A stretch of 42,227 bases of DNA from Nitrosomonadales bacterium (lineage in GTDB: Bacteria; Pseudomonadota; Gammaproteobacteria; Burkholderiales; Gallionellaceae). The notes under the pieces were generated by a model. It made no database searches, was not told the origin of the DNA, and saw nothing but the letters and a program-made list of their open reading frames with translations. This document shows, piece after piece, positions 19,664 through 28,408 of this stretch. The stretch lies in the NCBI GenBank assembly GCA_016721605.1, contig JADKHS010000020.1, positions 1 to 42,227 of the forward strand, in the 5' to 3' direction. The first letter of the stretch is position 1, and every line of letters starts with the position of its first letter. Both the position numbers and the translations under genes were made by a program.

Positions 19664-19682
19664 AATAAGAATAATTCGTATT
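19664..19682 (-). promoter_or_regulatory. Candidate Fur-like operator before hemP
   Basis: On the minus strand the site reads AATACGAATTATTCTTATT and fits the classic 19-bp Fur consensus at about 11 of 19 positions. A near copy lies before the TonB receptor. The place directly ahead of hemP, in AT-rich promoter-like sequence, supports iron repression; this is inference without binding data. Confidence 0.5.
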
Positions 19683-19942
19683 ATTATTACCTTTATTAAA
19701 AATGATTGCAAATTTTTTGTATTGCCTGAATGGCCGCTTCTAAAATATTTAACACAAATGCTAAATTTGGATGCAGGTGTGAAACGAGGCTGAGCTAAGG
19801 TAGAATCCGGTTCGGACAGTTTTTGTCCTGTGTTGTAAGTCACCCTAACTACCCACTTAGAAATGTTCTAAGTTACTCAAGTTTAAGCACAAATAACTTG
19901 CACAGGCTGGTGGCAAACTCGCATTTAATCCAATGGCAGTCG

Positions 19943-19964
19943 AAGGTATGCGGTATGCCTTTTT
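19943..19964 (+). terminator. Terminator-like hairpin in the wbpP leader
   Basis: AAGGTAT and ATGCCTT pair (one G-U) around a 5-base loop and are followed by four T. The hairpin sits 22 bases before the wbpP start, just ahead of its GAGGAAA ribosome site, so it could act as a weak attenuator or end upstream transcription. The rest of the 346-base gap between hemP and wbpP shows no gene. Confidence 0.35.
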
Positions 19965-19985
19965 AGTATTTGTGAGGAAATAATT

Positions 19986-21014
19986 ATGACCGCTTTTCAA
20001 GTTCTTAAGCAGCGCCTTCCGCAGGAACCCCGTGTTTGGCTGGTTACTGGTGCGGCTGGATTTATTGGAAGCAATTTGGTGGAGACACTCTTAAAGCTTA
20101 ACCAAACTGTTATAGGATTGGATAACTTTACTACAGGTTACAGGGAGAATTTGAAAGAGGTACAACATCAGGTTACACCGCAACAATGGGCTGGGTTTCG
20201 TATCATGGATGGGGATATCCGTGATCTAAGCATTTGCCGAGAAGCGGTATCAGGTGTCGATTATGTACTGCACCAGGCAGCGCTTGGTTCGGTACCACGA
20301 TCACTTGAGGATCCTATTCTTACTAACGAAAATAATATCTCCGGATTTCTCAACATGCTGGTAGCGGCGCGCGATGCAGCAGTAAAACGCTTTGTCTATG
20401 CGGCTTCCAGTTCAACTTATGGTGACCATCCAGGATTACCCAAGATTGAGAATTTAATAGGCAAGCCTTTGTCGCCTTATGCCGTGACAAAGTATGTGAA
20501 CGAGCTTTATGCTGACGTATTTAGCCGATGCTACGGGTTCCACACAATCGGCCTGCGCTATTTTAATATCTTTGGACGCCGTCAAGATCCTAATGGTGCT
20601 TACGCAGCGGTAATCCCGAAGTGGGTGGCTTGTATGATCAAGAATGAACCTGTTTATATCAACGGTGACGGGGAAACCAGCCGCGATTTTTGTTACATCG
20701 ACAACGCCGTACAAGCCAATCTTCTGGCCGCGACTGTACAAGATATCGCTTCTGCCAATCAAGTTTACAATATTGCCGTAGGTGATAGGACTACGCTCAA
20801 TAACCTTTTTGAGCAATGCCGAATATTGCTCTTGCCACACTTTCCCCATTTGAAAGAATTTAAACCGGTTTACCGTGATTTTCGTGCGGGTGATGTGCGC
20901 CACTCCCAAGCGGATATTTCAAAAGCCCAGTCTTTACTGGGTTATGTGCCTAGCCATGCCATTGCCCAAGGCCTGGAAGAATCGATGGCATGGTATGTTA
21001 AAAACCTGGCCTGA
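19986..21014 (+). CDS. wbpP: UDP-N-acetylglucosamine/-galactosamine(uronic acid) 4-epimerase, WbpP/TviC family
   Basis: A 342-residue extended short-chain dehydrogenase. It has the NAD motif TGAAGFIGSN at 21-30, S142/S143 in AASSSTYGDHPG, and the YxxxK pair Y165-K169 (SPYAVTKYVNELYADVF). ALGSVPRS, FNIFGRRQDPNGAYAAVIP and NGDGETSRDFCYI match WbpP and Vi-antigen TviC almost word for word, so it should interconvert UDP-GlcNAc(A) and UDP-GalNAc(A) for surface polysaccharide. No polysaccharide genes surround it, so it is an orphan here. ATG 19986 follows GAGGAAA. MITE copy 2 begins 17 bases after its stop. Confidence 0.9.
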   Translation: MTAFQVLKQRLPQEPRVWLVTGAAGFIGSNLVETLLKLNQTVIGLDNFTTGYRENLKEVQHQVTPQQWAGFRIMDGDIRDLSICREAVSGVDYVLHQAALGSVPRSLEDPILTNENNISGFLNMLVAARDAAVKRFVYAASSSTYGDHPGLPKIENLIGKPLSPYAVTKYVNELYADVFSRCYGFHTIGLRYFNIFGRRQDPNGAYAAVIPKWVACMIKNEPVYINGDGETSRDFCYIDNAVQANLLAATVQDIASANQVYNIAVGDRTTLNNLFEQCRILLLPHFPHLKEFKPVYRDFRAGDVRHSQADISKAQSLLGYVPSHAIAQGLEESMAWYVKNLA

Positions 21015-21031
21015 ATACAGAAAATACTATT

Positions 21032-21173
21032 GGGCACCTCTAAAAATTAAGAGTTTTAAACAAGACTAGGCGCGAATAAAAAATGTTGACGCAGCATATA
21101 ATTGATATGGGGACATTTTTGTGACAACACTGTGAGAGACGGTTAGGAGAAATCTGAATTTTTAGAGATGCCC
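21032..21173 (+). mobile_element. MITE-like element, copy 2 (142 bp, TSD TATT)
   Basis: It carries the same GGGCACCTCTAAAAATT left end as copy 1, with an inverted right end AATTTTTAGAGATGCCC (one mismatch). It is flanked by TATT at 21028-21031 and 21174-21177. The first ~78 bases differ from copy 1 at one position; the interior differs by small indels. It lies between wbpP and the 3' end of phoR and supplies the G of the phoR stop codon (TAG). Confidence 0.85.
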
Positions 21174-22518
21174 TATTGAATATCTGTTTTTGGCATGTAA
21201 TTAGTGGTGGCATCTTCCGTACACAATAGCAGGCGTCGGCTAGCTGAAAATACAATACTGAAGGTACTGCCCTCCCCTTCCCCACTGGCAATCTCCAGTC
21301 GCGCCTGATGTCGGTTAGCGATATGCTTGACGATGGCCAGCCCCAGACCAGTGCCTCCTGTTTCGCGTGAACGGCTACTGTCCACCCGATAAAAACGCTC
21401 TGTCAAGCGCGGAATGTGTTGTGGCGCGATGCCGATGCCGCTGTCCTGCACACTAAAAACCGGCTGATCGTTCTGCTCATGCCAGCTCACCAAAATCTCG
21501 CCTCCTTGCGGGGTGTAATGGATGGCATTTGATATCAAATTACCGAAGGCACTGCGCAACTCATCGGTGTTGCCAAGCAGAGCGCAATTGCTCGCTAATT
21601 CCAGCCGCAAAGTATGTTTCCCCGCACTCAAAGATTGCCCCTCTTGATGCAGCGTGCGTAAAAGTCCGGGCACATCCACTGTTTCTTCCTGCAAGGCATT
21701 GAGTGTATTCTCCAATTTGGACAGGGTAAGTAAATCGTCTACCAGCCGCTCCATGCGATACATTTGCTCCCCCATCAGGTGCAATGCGCGGCGCGCCATG
21801 CTGTTTTCAAGGCTGGGCATGTCGTGCAAGGTCTCAACAAAACCGTTGACTACGGTAAGAGGTGTGCGTAACTCATGTGACACATTAGCGACAAAATCGC
21901 GGCGCATGGTTTCAATGCGTTCCAGATGGGTAATGTCGCGGCTAATCAGTAGCAGTTTATTGCCACCGTAGGGGATCAATTTAATGGACAGTGTCAGTCC
22001 GTCCTGCCGTGCACCGCTCAGAACCAGCGGTTCGCTAAATTCGTGCATGGCAAGGTATTTCACGAATTCTGGTTGACGTGCCAGATAAGTAATTTGCTGG
22101 CCGATATCGCGCTTGCTGTCGAGGCCAAAATGTTGTTCGGCAAGCGGGTTGCACCATTCACTGCGGTAGCCTTCATCGAGTATGGCTCCTCCTTCTGGTA
22201 GTGCCGAGGTGGCCTGCTCCATGTGCTGTAGCGCCGCGACACGTTGCTCATGTTCTTTGCGGTGTTGACGTACCATCCTGTTTAACCGGGTAAATACATC
22301 CCCCACAACCCCGAACCATCAGGCACCATACCCTTATCAGAATCGGCCAGCCAGCAATCAAGCGCTTCAAGTTGACGCAAGTGAAGAATGATATATATCA
22401 GCAGAAACATACTAAAGAATAAGGTGGCGGGTAATGCGCCTACTGTTATCCACGCCAGCAAGGAAAAAAGCAGGAAGGCAAATAGGAAAAAAAGTGCGCG
22501 CCGCCAAAAATCAAACAT
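21173..22518 (-). CDS. phoR: Phosphate-sensing histidine kinase PhoR, one frameshift
   Basis: Membrane kinase for the phosphate starvation response; phosphorylates PhoB. The N-terminus has two hydrophobic helices (FFLFAFLLFSLLAWITVG, ATLFFSMFLLIYIIL), then DGSGLWGD-VFTRLNRMVRQ, a PAS-like region, the H-box NVSHELRTPLTVVNGF, N-box NLISNAIHYTPQGG and G-boxes DSGIGI and GTGLGLAIVKH. One base is missing from a run of G at 22300-22304; restoring it joins the membrane part to the kinase. The gene ends in an unusual tail (LLLCTEDATTNYMPKTDIQ), with a TAG whose last base belongs to the MITE end. It lies 129 bases after phoB. Confidence 0.93.
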
Positions 22519-22647
22519 GGTGTAGCCTTTAAAAATTACGCTGCGCCACTATTATGGTGCGCAAAGTGGTGGAAAACCATATATCAGCAGGGTGCAGAAA
22601 AAATGCAATTGACGGGGTGGATTGCGGCTACGTTTTGCCCATCCGGT

Positions 22648-23334
22648 TCAGTTACACGAAAAACGGTAGCCGCTGCCGCGCACAGTCTGAATCAAACCGT
22701 CGAGGCTGGAAGGCTCAAGCGCCTGGCGCAAACGGCGAATGTGCACGTCCACTGTACGTTCTTCCACGAATACATGATCTCCCCAAACTTGGTCAAGCAG
22801 CTGCGAACGGCTATAGACTCTCTCAGGATGGGTCATAAAAAAATGTAATAAACGAAACTCGGTCGGCCCCAGATCAATCATTGCTCCATTAGCGTTAATA
22901 CGATGCATTGCCGGCGATAATTCCAGCCCACCTGCGGTGACTGTTTCATCACTCATTTGTGGTGCGCGGCGGCGTAACACGGCACGGATACGAGCCATCA
23001 GTTCACGCGGCGAAAATGGTTTGGTTATGTAATCGTCCGCGCCTGATTCCAGCCCCAGAATTTTATCGCGTTCATCGGTGCGCGCGGTCAGCATTATGAT
23101 AGGAATGTTACGTGTCCGTTGATCGGCACGCAGACGGCGCGCCAGTTCCACGCCGCTACTACCGGGCAACATCCAGTCAAGCAGGATTAGATCTGGCAGC
23201 GCATGGTTGATGTGCGTCCAAGCGCTATCGGCATCATATGCCTCAATTGCGCGGTAGCCACATTGCGATATATTAAATGCCAGCAGTTCCTGTATCGCAG
23301 GTTCGTCTTCCACTACCAGAATATTCGCAGTCAT
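22648..23334 (-). CDS. phoB: Phosphate regulon response regulator PhoB
   Basis: A 228-residue OmpR-class regulator. The receiver domain shows the acidic pair in VVEDEP (9-11), phospho-acceptor D53 in LLDWMLPG and the conserved lysine in DDYITKPFSPREL. The winged-helix domain has LSPAMHRINANG, LGPTEFRLLHFFMTHPERVYSRSQLLDQVWG and VDVHIRRLRQALE, all matching PhoB closely. It activates phosphate-scavenging genes when phosphorylated by PhoR, encoded next on the strand. No phoU or pst genes are in the window. ATG 23334 follows GGAGAAAATA, and Pho-box repeats lie just upstream, suggesting self-activation. Confidence 0.95.
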   Translation of the reverse strand: MTANILVVEDEPAIQELLAFNISQCGYRAIEAYDADSAWTHINHALPDLILLDWMLPGSSGVELARRLRADQRTRNIPIIMLTARTDERDKILGLESGADDYITKPFSPRELMARIRAVLRRRAPQMSDETVTAGGLELSPAMHRINANGAMIDLGPTEFRLLHFFMTHPERVYSRSQLLDQVWGDHVFVEERTVDVHIRRLRQALEPSSLDGLIQTVRGSGYRFSCN

Positions 23335-23353
23335 TATTTTCTCCGTTGTTCAC

Positions 23354-23403
23354 ATGACAAACAACTTACGATGATATGACAGAATTATGACAATAATATG
23401 ACG
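23354..23403 (-). promoter_or_regulatory. Pho box upstream of phoB
   Basis: On the minus strand TGTCAT half-sites start opposite 23392 and 23381, with (C)GTCAT opposite 23402, exactly 11 bases apart. Another perfect TGTCAT lies at 23354-23359, in the same 11-base register with one degenerate site between. The arrangement matches the Pho box (TGTCAT plus 5 spacer bases, repeated), 20-70 bases before the phoB start. Confidence 0.75.
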
Positions 23404-23421
23404 GCCATGCCGCTATTCAAT

Positions 23422-24840
23422 CTAATAAACAGCGCGGCGGCGCTTCAAATCAGGCAATAGCGAGCCGACCAACATGCCTGTTGCACTCATCAGTAAGCCA
23501 GCCAGTTGCGGTGGCCACAGTCCTTCAGGATCAAAAATTTCAAGCAGTAACCAGGAAGATAGGCCTGCGACAATTGCAAATAACGCACCTTGGGTGTTCG
23601 CCCGCTTCCAATACAGTCCACACACCAACGGAATGAACGCTGCCACTAAAGTCACTTTGTAGGCATTCCCCACCATCGAATAAATACTCGATGTCGATTT
23701 TAGCGCAAACAAGGTAACGGCCACAGTGAAGCATACAACGACCGTGCGCATGGTCCACAAAAAATGCCGATCACTCTGGTGGCCAATAATGCCTTTCAAA
23801 ATGTTTTCAGTAAAAGTGACTGACGGCGCCAGTAACGTGCCACTGGCAGTACTCATAATGGCGGCAAGCAGTGCACCAAAGAACATCACCTGGGCAAGCA
23901 CTGGCGTATGGTTCATGATCAGCGTGGGTAGAATTAACTGCGCGTTACTGTCGATCAAGGCGGCCACCATTCTGGGGTCAATCAACGTGGCGGAATAAGC
24001 CAGAAAAAGAGGTATGAAAGCGAACAGGAAATACAGGGTGCCCCCAAGCAGCGCGCCGTATACGGCGGTTTTTTCATTTTTTGCGGACATTACACGCTGG
24101 AATACGTCCTGCTGGGGAATGGAGCCTAACATCATGGTTACCGCTGCGCCAACAAATGCAAGCACGTCTCTGGTTTCCAGCTGCGGCCATAAAATAAGTT
24201 TGTTAGCTTGTGCGGCATGTGTTATGACTATCCCTGCTCCACCTGCTATACCAGATAGCAGCCAAGTCAAATACAACATGGCAACGACGATAATCGTCAT
24301 TTGAAAAGCATCTGTCAACGCCACCGACCACATACCACCAAACAAGGTGTAAACCAGCACGATGCCAGCGCCAACCACCATACCTTCGCCAGGAGAAACC
24401 GCACCTTGAGTAATGAAGGAGAACACCAAGCCCAATGCTGTAATCTGCGCTGATACCCAGCCCAAATATGAAGCTATGATGGCCAAGCTGGTAAGTACCT
24501 CCACTGTGCGATCGTAGCGTTGCCGGTAATAATCGCCAATGGTAATCAGATTCATTTTATAAAGCTTGGCGGCGAAGAATAGACCCACCAGAATTAGGCA
24601 CATGCTAGCGCCAAAAGGGTCTTCAACTATTCCCCTCAAACCCTGCTGGACGAATTTTGTGGATATTCCCAACACTGTTTCCGCACCGAACCAGGTAGCA
24701 AATACGGTGGCAGTCACGACATACAGCGGCAAGTGCCGACCGGCCATCACATAATCTTTAACGTTATGTACGCGCGTAGCGGCGTACAAACCGATTCCGA
24801 TAGAAATCATCAGATAAAGAATGACGAGCCAGATCAGCAT
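23422..24840 (-). CDS. Sodium:solute symporter family protein
   Basis: A 472-residue multi-pass transporter of the SSS family (about 13 helices). Signatures visible are AGRHLPLYVVTATVFATWFG near the start, GIVLVYTLFGGMWSVALTDAFQ, LGSIPQQDVFQRVMSAKN and FFGALLAAIMSTASGTLLAPS. These place it among sodium/proline-pantothenate-like symporters, but the substrate cannot be read from sequence. The frame is open back to 25113, inside the peroxiredoxin gene; ATG 24840 (MLIWLVILYLM) with AAGG about 8 bases before it is the proper start. A terminator separates it from the peroxiredoxin. Confidence 0.9.
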   Translation of the reverse strand: MLIWLVILYLMISIGIGLYAATRVHNVKDYVMAGRHLPLYVVTATVFATWFGAETVLGISTKFVQQGLRGIVEDPFGASMCLILVGLFFAAKLYKMNLITIGDYYRQRYDRTVEVLTSLAIIASYLGWVSAQITALGLVFSFITQGAVSPGEGMVVGAGIVLVYTLFGGMWSVALTDAFQMTIIVVAMLYLTWLLSGIAGGAGIVITHAAQANKLILWPQLETRDVLAFVGAAVTMMLGSIPQQDVFQRVMSAKNEKTAVYGALLGGTLYFLFAFIPLFLAYSATLIDPRMVAALIDSNAQLILPTLIMNHTPVLAQVMFFGALLAAIMSTASGTLLAPSVTFTENILKGIIGHQSDRHFLWTMRTVVVCFTVAVTLFALKSTSSIYSMVGNAYKVTLVAAFIPLVCGLYWKRANTQGALFAIVAGLSSWLLLEIFDPEGLWPPQLAGLLMSATGMLVGSLLPDLKRRRAVY

Positions 24841-24905
24841 AAGTGCCTTGTAAAACCGTAAAAAATAACCGAATTGTAGCAGTCCTGTACTGCGATTGAG
24901 ATCAA

Positions 24906-24929
24906 TAAAAAGGCTCCCGAGGGAGCCTT
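24906..24929 (-). terminator. Intrinsic terminator after the peroxiredoxin gene
   Basis: On the minus strand GGCTCC(C) pairs with GGAGCC around a 3-4 base loop and is followed by five T, about 20 bases after the peroxiredoxin stop. A textbook rho-independent terminator. Confidence 0.88.
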
Positions 24930-24949
24930 CGCGTAACGAAAATAAGCGT

Positions 24950-25552
24950 TTATAATTTTTCAGCGTGCTCGGCCAAGTACTTCGCCACCCCCTCAGAAGA
25001 AGCATCCATTCCAGCTTTACCCTTATTCCAGCCAGCGGGACAAACTTCACCATGTTCTTCGTGAAATTGCAGTGCATCCACCATACGCAGCATCTCATCA
25101 ATGTCGCGGCCAAGCGGTAGATCGTTCACCACCTGATGGCGGACCACACCAGCACGGTCTATCAAAAATGAGCCACGGAAAGCCACCCCATCTTTATGTT
25201 CAACATCATAAGCACGGCAAATGTCGTGTTTAATGTCGGCCACCAATGGATAACGCACTTGACCGATGCCACCCATATTAACGGGCGTATTCTTCCAAGC
25301 CAGATGGGTAAATTGCGAATCAATAGAAATGCCGATTACTTCAGTTTGACGCTTCTTGAATTCGTCTAAGCGATGATCAAACGCAATCAATTCTGAAGGA
25401 CATACGAAAGTAAAATCCAACGGATAAAAGAATATCACACCGTACTTTCCATCCAAATGGTTCGTCAAACTAAAAGTTTCGTTTATTTTATTGTCACCCA
25501 TCACTGCAACAGCAGTAAAGTCTGGGGCAAGTTTACCGACGAGAACAGCCAT
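24950..25552 (-). CDS. 2-Cys peroxiredoxin (AhpC/TSA family)
   Basis: A 200-residue thiol peroxidase that reduces hydrogen peroxide and organic peroxides. Peroxidatic C51 lies in FYPLDFTFVCPSE, resolving C171 in HGEVCPAGW, and the substrate-site arginine is probably in FRGSFLIDRAG. The GGIG motif is present, but the C-terminal YF motif of overoxidation-sensitive enzymes is absent. The length is typical of AhpC/Prx1. ATG 25552 follows AAAGGA. It has its own terminator and so is probably a single-gene transcript. Confidence 0.93.
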   Translation of the reverse strand: MAVLVGKLAPDFTAVAVMGDNKINETFSLTNHLDGKYGVIFFYPLDFTFVCPSELIAFDHRLDEFKKRQTEVIGISIDSQFTHLAWKNTPVNMGGIGQVRYPLVADIKHDICRAYDVEHKDGVAFRGSFLIDRAGVVRHQVVNDLPLGRDIDEMLRMVDALQFHEEHGEVCPAGWNKGKAGMDASSEGVAKYLAEHAEKL

Positions 25553-25961
25553 GATTTTTTCCTTTGGTTGACTAAATTGCTAAGGTATGGAATTTAGCGA
25601 TGGATGGAATGGATGTCAACTACAAAGCACTGAGGTAAGCTAACAAAAATAAGCGTCCAACGTTTCTGGAAATATTGGCGATAAAAATTGGAGATGGGAC
25701 AAATATTCAAAAAAATTCCTGATTAGCCACAAAATTCAGCTAGCGCAATCAACAAGCCTGGGAGAGAAGCAAAATATGTGCATTCCGACGAAAGGCGATG
25801 TGAAGTTTGGTTCAACCTCTGAATCTGGATTAAGTGTTTTATCCGCTTAGACACACACTGATTTTGGCAATTTTTCCGAATGCCTTGCACTATGCCACTT
25901 TCCGGAAGAATGCGTGCCAAGGCCTTTACAAAAGTTCCAAACCACTGGCTCTGGCCGCTTT
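25553..25961. other. Non-coding gap between the peroxiredoxin and HDOD genes
   Basis: About 410 bases with no gene I can support. An 80-codon open frame on the minus strand overlaps the HDOD end, has no recognised motif and is treated as chance. The peroxiredoxin promoter should lie here. Confidence 0.4.
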
Positions 25962-27503
25962 TCAAGTGCCGCTGAGCACAGCCAATATTTGGCTCTTTAG
26001 TGCCTTGATTAGCGCAATTTCGTCAGGTGGAAGGCCTTCTGGCGCTGGAAAAATACGGTCTGCATAAAATAAACCGATCTGCACTTTGTGCACAACCAGC
26101 GGCAGTACAATAAAACTGCGCGTATCAGGCAACAGGATGCGATGCCATGCGGGCAAAAGATCGCGTATTTTTTCGTTACTGGCGTCCGATATCATCAAGT
26201 CGGTATTATTTTCCATGGCTCGATGGAACAGATCCCGCTCTGGGGTCATTTGAAATACAAAGCCTGCCTGGCGTGACGCATGGCCTTCTCCAAGCGCAAC
26301 ACGGGCGCGGAACTGCCCCGACTTGGCATCTTTTAAACACATGGTTGCAAAACGAAACCCCATGCTTCGGTATAAAGTTTCCAGTACCAGTAAAATTAAT
26401 TCATTGACTTTGCTACGGCCCAACGCCCGCATCTGTATTACATCCTGCATACCGGCCAACAATAAATCACGCGCATTGATTGGTTTGCCACTGGGATGAA
26501 AATCTTCAGCCCGGGCATCCGCGCTCATGGTCGCCATCAATAATACGTCCGGCATGTCATTCTCAGAGTTAGCGGCAGTGTTATCCGCTTCGCCGAGTTT
26601 AAAGCTCTCGGACAGATCGCGCATGTCCTCTTCAACCGAAGTGAATAACTCGCGCATTTTTTTAGTATCAAGATTCAAGGCTGTGCCAAAACGCGCCAGC
26701 AGTTGTTGTTCACCGGCCTCTACTTTGGCGTCAGCGCGTGCGGCTAATTTGGAGGCCTCGGCACTAAATGTAGCGACCTGGCACATCCACTCTTGGCGCT
26801 TGCCCGCTGTCTGCTGCCTACCGGCAGGTAGAGCTCTCAGCGCGTTAGTGATTGTTTCTGGAATATCCCATTCAGTCAGTACCGCTTCGGTCAGTTCGTC
26901 ATAGCTGCAACCGAGTACTTTGGCTGAGGCTTCGGCTGGGCTATGTTTGCCTGCGGCGACAAGTATGTCAATTTGTCTCGAAGAGGCGTGTTCGTGCGAT
27001 GCCACCAGCAAACGGCCCAGATTTTTAAACAGGGCCGCAATTGATGCTTCTTCCGCATCTTGGTAGTTGCTGCGACGCGCCAATTCGCGGCCAAACAGGC
27101 TGGCACGCAAGGCGTCTGCCAGCTCTGCACGGATACTCTGCGCATGTTTATGGTTAGACAGGTTATCTACCAATAACATGGCCAGCGCACTAGTTTTTAC
27201 TGAATCAAACCCAAGCATAAAAATCGCTCGGGAGATGGTAGTTACAGGTGTGTTGGATGCCCGGCGATAGGACACCGAGTTTGATAGACGCAAAATTTTT
27301 TGCGTCAGCGCTACATCTGACAACACGCAATGCGCAAGATTATTGGCCGCTTCGTCATCGGACGCCGTAAGTTGCACGACGCGCGACACCGCAGCACCGA
27401 GCGCAAATATCCCGGCATCGCTACTAAGTTTTTGTACCAGCGCGTTACGCCCATTGCACTCCTCGGCATCGCTACAGGGCAATGGTTTTATATTAACTGA
27501 CAT
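25962..27503 (-). CDS. HDOD domain signalling protein with C-terminal GAF-like domain
   Basis: A 513-residue cytosolic protein. The N-terminal half is an HDOD domain: LVQKLSSDAGIFALGAAVSRVVQL, LSDVALTQKILRLSNSVSY, ISRAIFMLGFDSVKTSALAM. HDOD domains are catalytically silent relatives of HD hydrolases used in two-component and cyclic-di-GMP signalling. The C-terminal part (about 360-513) resembles a GAF domain (LILLVLETLYRSMGFRFATMC; FIVLPLVVHKVQIGLFYADR). No output domain or membrane segment is seen, so a partner is likely. It is divergent from the cytochrome gene. Confidence 0.85.
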   Translation of the reverse strand: MSVNIKPLPCSDAEECNGRNALVQKLSSDAGIFALGAAVSRVVQLTASDDEAANNLAHCVLSDVALTQKILRLSNSVSYRRASNTPVTTISRAIFMLGFDSVKTSALAMLLVDNLSNHKHAQSIRAELADALRASLFGRELARRSNYQDAEEASIAALFKNLGRLLVASHEHASSRQIDILVAAGKHSPAEASAKVLGCSYDELTEAVLTEWDIPETITNALRALPAGRQQTAGKRQEWMCQVATFSAEASKLAARADAKVEAGEQQLLARFGTALNLDTKKMRELFTSVEEDMRDLSESFKLGEADNTAANSENDMPDVLLMATMSADARAEDFHPSGKPINARDLLLAGMQDVIQMRALGRSKVNELILLVLETLYRSMGFRFATMCLKDAKSGQFRARVALGEGHASRQAGFVFQMTPERDLFHRAMENNTDLMISDASNEKIRDLLPAWHRILLPDTRSFIVLPLVVHKVQIGLFYADRIFPAPEGLPPDEIALIKALKSQILAVLSGT

Positions 27504-27840
27504 AGTTATAGTTCCAACTAAGGGTACTACTTAACAATTTATCCCCTGTCGCGCGCCGTGCAATGCCAATACAACAAAGGAAAAGATACCATCACTTCAC
27601 TTTTCATCTATCGGCCAAACTGCATCAATCTTTATGTTCGCAATACCTGCAACGGAGCCTTCCAAGTGGGCACCAAGGCATGGTTTTAAGCATTAGTGCA
27701 AATAGACATCGAGAATTTTCGTTGGCATGGCATCAAACATACTTGGACAAAACATGACGCGGATATATGACTTTTGGCACAGATAGGAGTACAAGTTTCC
27801 TCTATCTTGCACTCCCTCATAAACCACATAAGGAACTAAC
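27504..27840. other. Divergent promoter region between HDOD and cytochrome genes
   Basis: About 337 bases without a supported gene. It should hold the promoters for both neighbours. A ribosome site AAGGAAC precedes the cytochrome ATG. I see no clear operator. Confidence 0.4.
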
Positions 27841-28305
27841 ATGAAATGTAATAAACTTACCACAATTGCCTTGTTGCTCTGGATTTTGACTATCGCCGTA
27901 TTCGCATGGTTTTTTATCCGTGGAAATACTACCACCGGAACTGACGGTAGAACTGCTGTTGTGCTGCATGTTAGCGAGCGTGACTTGATTTTATCCGAAA
28001 TGCGAGGCTTGCTATCCGCAACACAAGGAATTCTAGAGGGTGTGAATCAAGGCGACATGCAGCGCGTCATCAAGGCTTCAAGCGCTGCAGGTATGGTGGT
28101 TGCCGCTGATGCAAGCCCGGCACTGATGACCAAACTACCCATGGAATTAAAATCGCTGGGTATGAGTGTTCACCGCGACATGGATGCAATAGCTAATGCT
28201 GCCGAAAATAAAGTGCCAGCACCAGAAATTTTAAAGATGCTGTCAAATACATTAACCAAGTGTGTTGCCTGTCACTCAGCTTGGCAGCTTAAAGTGGCAA
28301 ATTAA
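27841..28305 (+). CDS. Membrane-anchored monohaem cytochrome c, c'/c556-like
   Basis: A 154-residue protein: an N-terminal hydrophobic helix (IALLLWILTIAVFAWFFI, residues about 9-26) that is a signal or anchor, a mostly helical periplasmic domain, and one haem motif CVACH at 141-145 close to the C-terminus. A haem site at the end of a ~120-residue helical domain is the layout of cytochrome c' and c556, and the methionine in LILSEMRGLL could be the distal ligand (inference). The electron partner is unknown. ATG 27841 follows AAGGAAC. It converges on gnd. Confidence 0.72.
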   Translation: MKCNKLTTIALLLWILTIAVFAWFFIRGNTTTGTDGRTAVVLHVSERDLILSEMRGLLSATQGILEGVNQGDMQRVIKASSAAGMVVAADASPALMTKLPMELKSLGMSVHRDMDAIANAAENKVPAPEILKMLSNTLTKCVACHSAWQLKVAN

Positions 28306-28408
28306 ACTGGGTACCTATTTATCCAAGCATATTTGGGATCATTTTTTCAGTATTTGTTGCATGAAATGCAGCTTTTCAGTTGTATAAATTTTTAAGTGGC
28401 TTGTGACA

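Noticed and set aside
24840..25113. Long N-terminal extension of the sodium symporter reaching into the peroxiredoxin gene
   Set aside because: The extension is the out-of-frame shadow of the peroxiredoxin. ATG 24840 has a ribosome site and gives the family's normal length.
25723..25965. 80-codon open frame between the peroxiredoxin and HDOD genes
   Set aside because: No motif, no ribosome site and no family resemblance. It overlaps the HDOD end and is best taken as chance.
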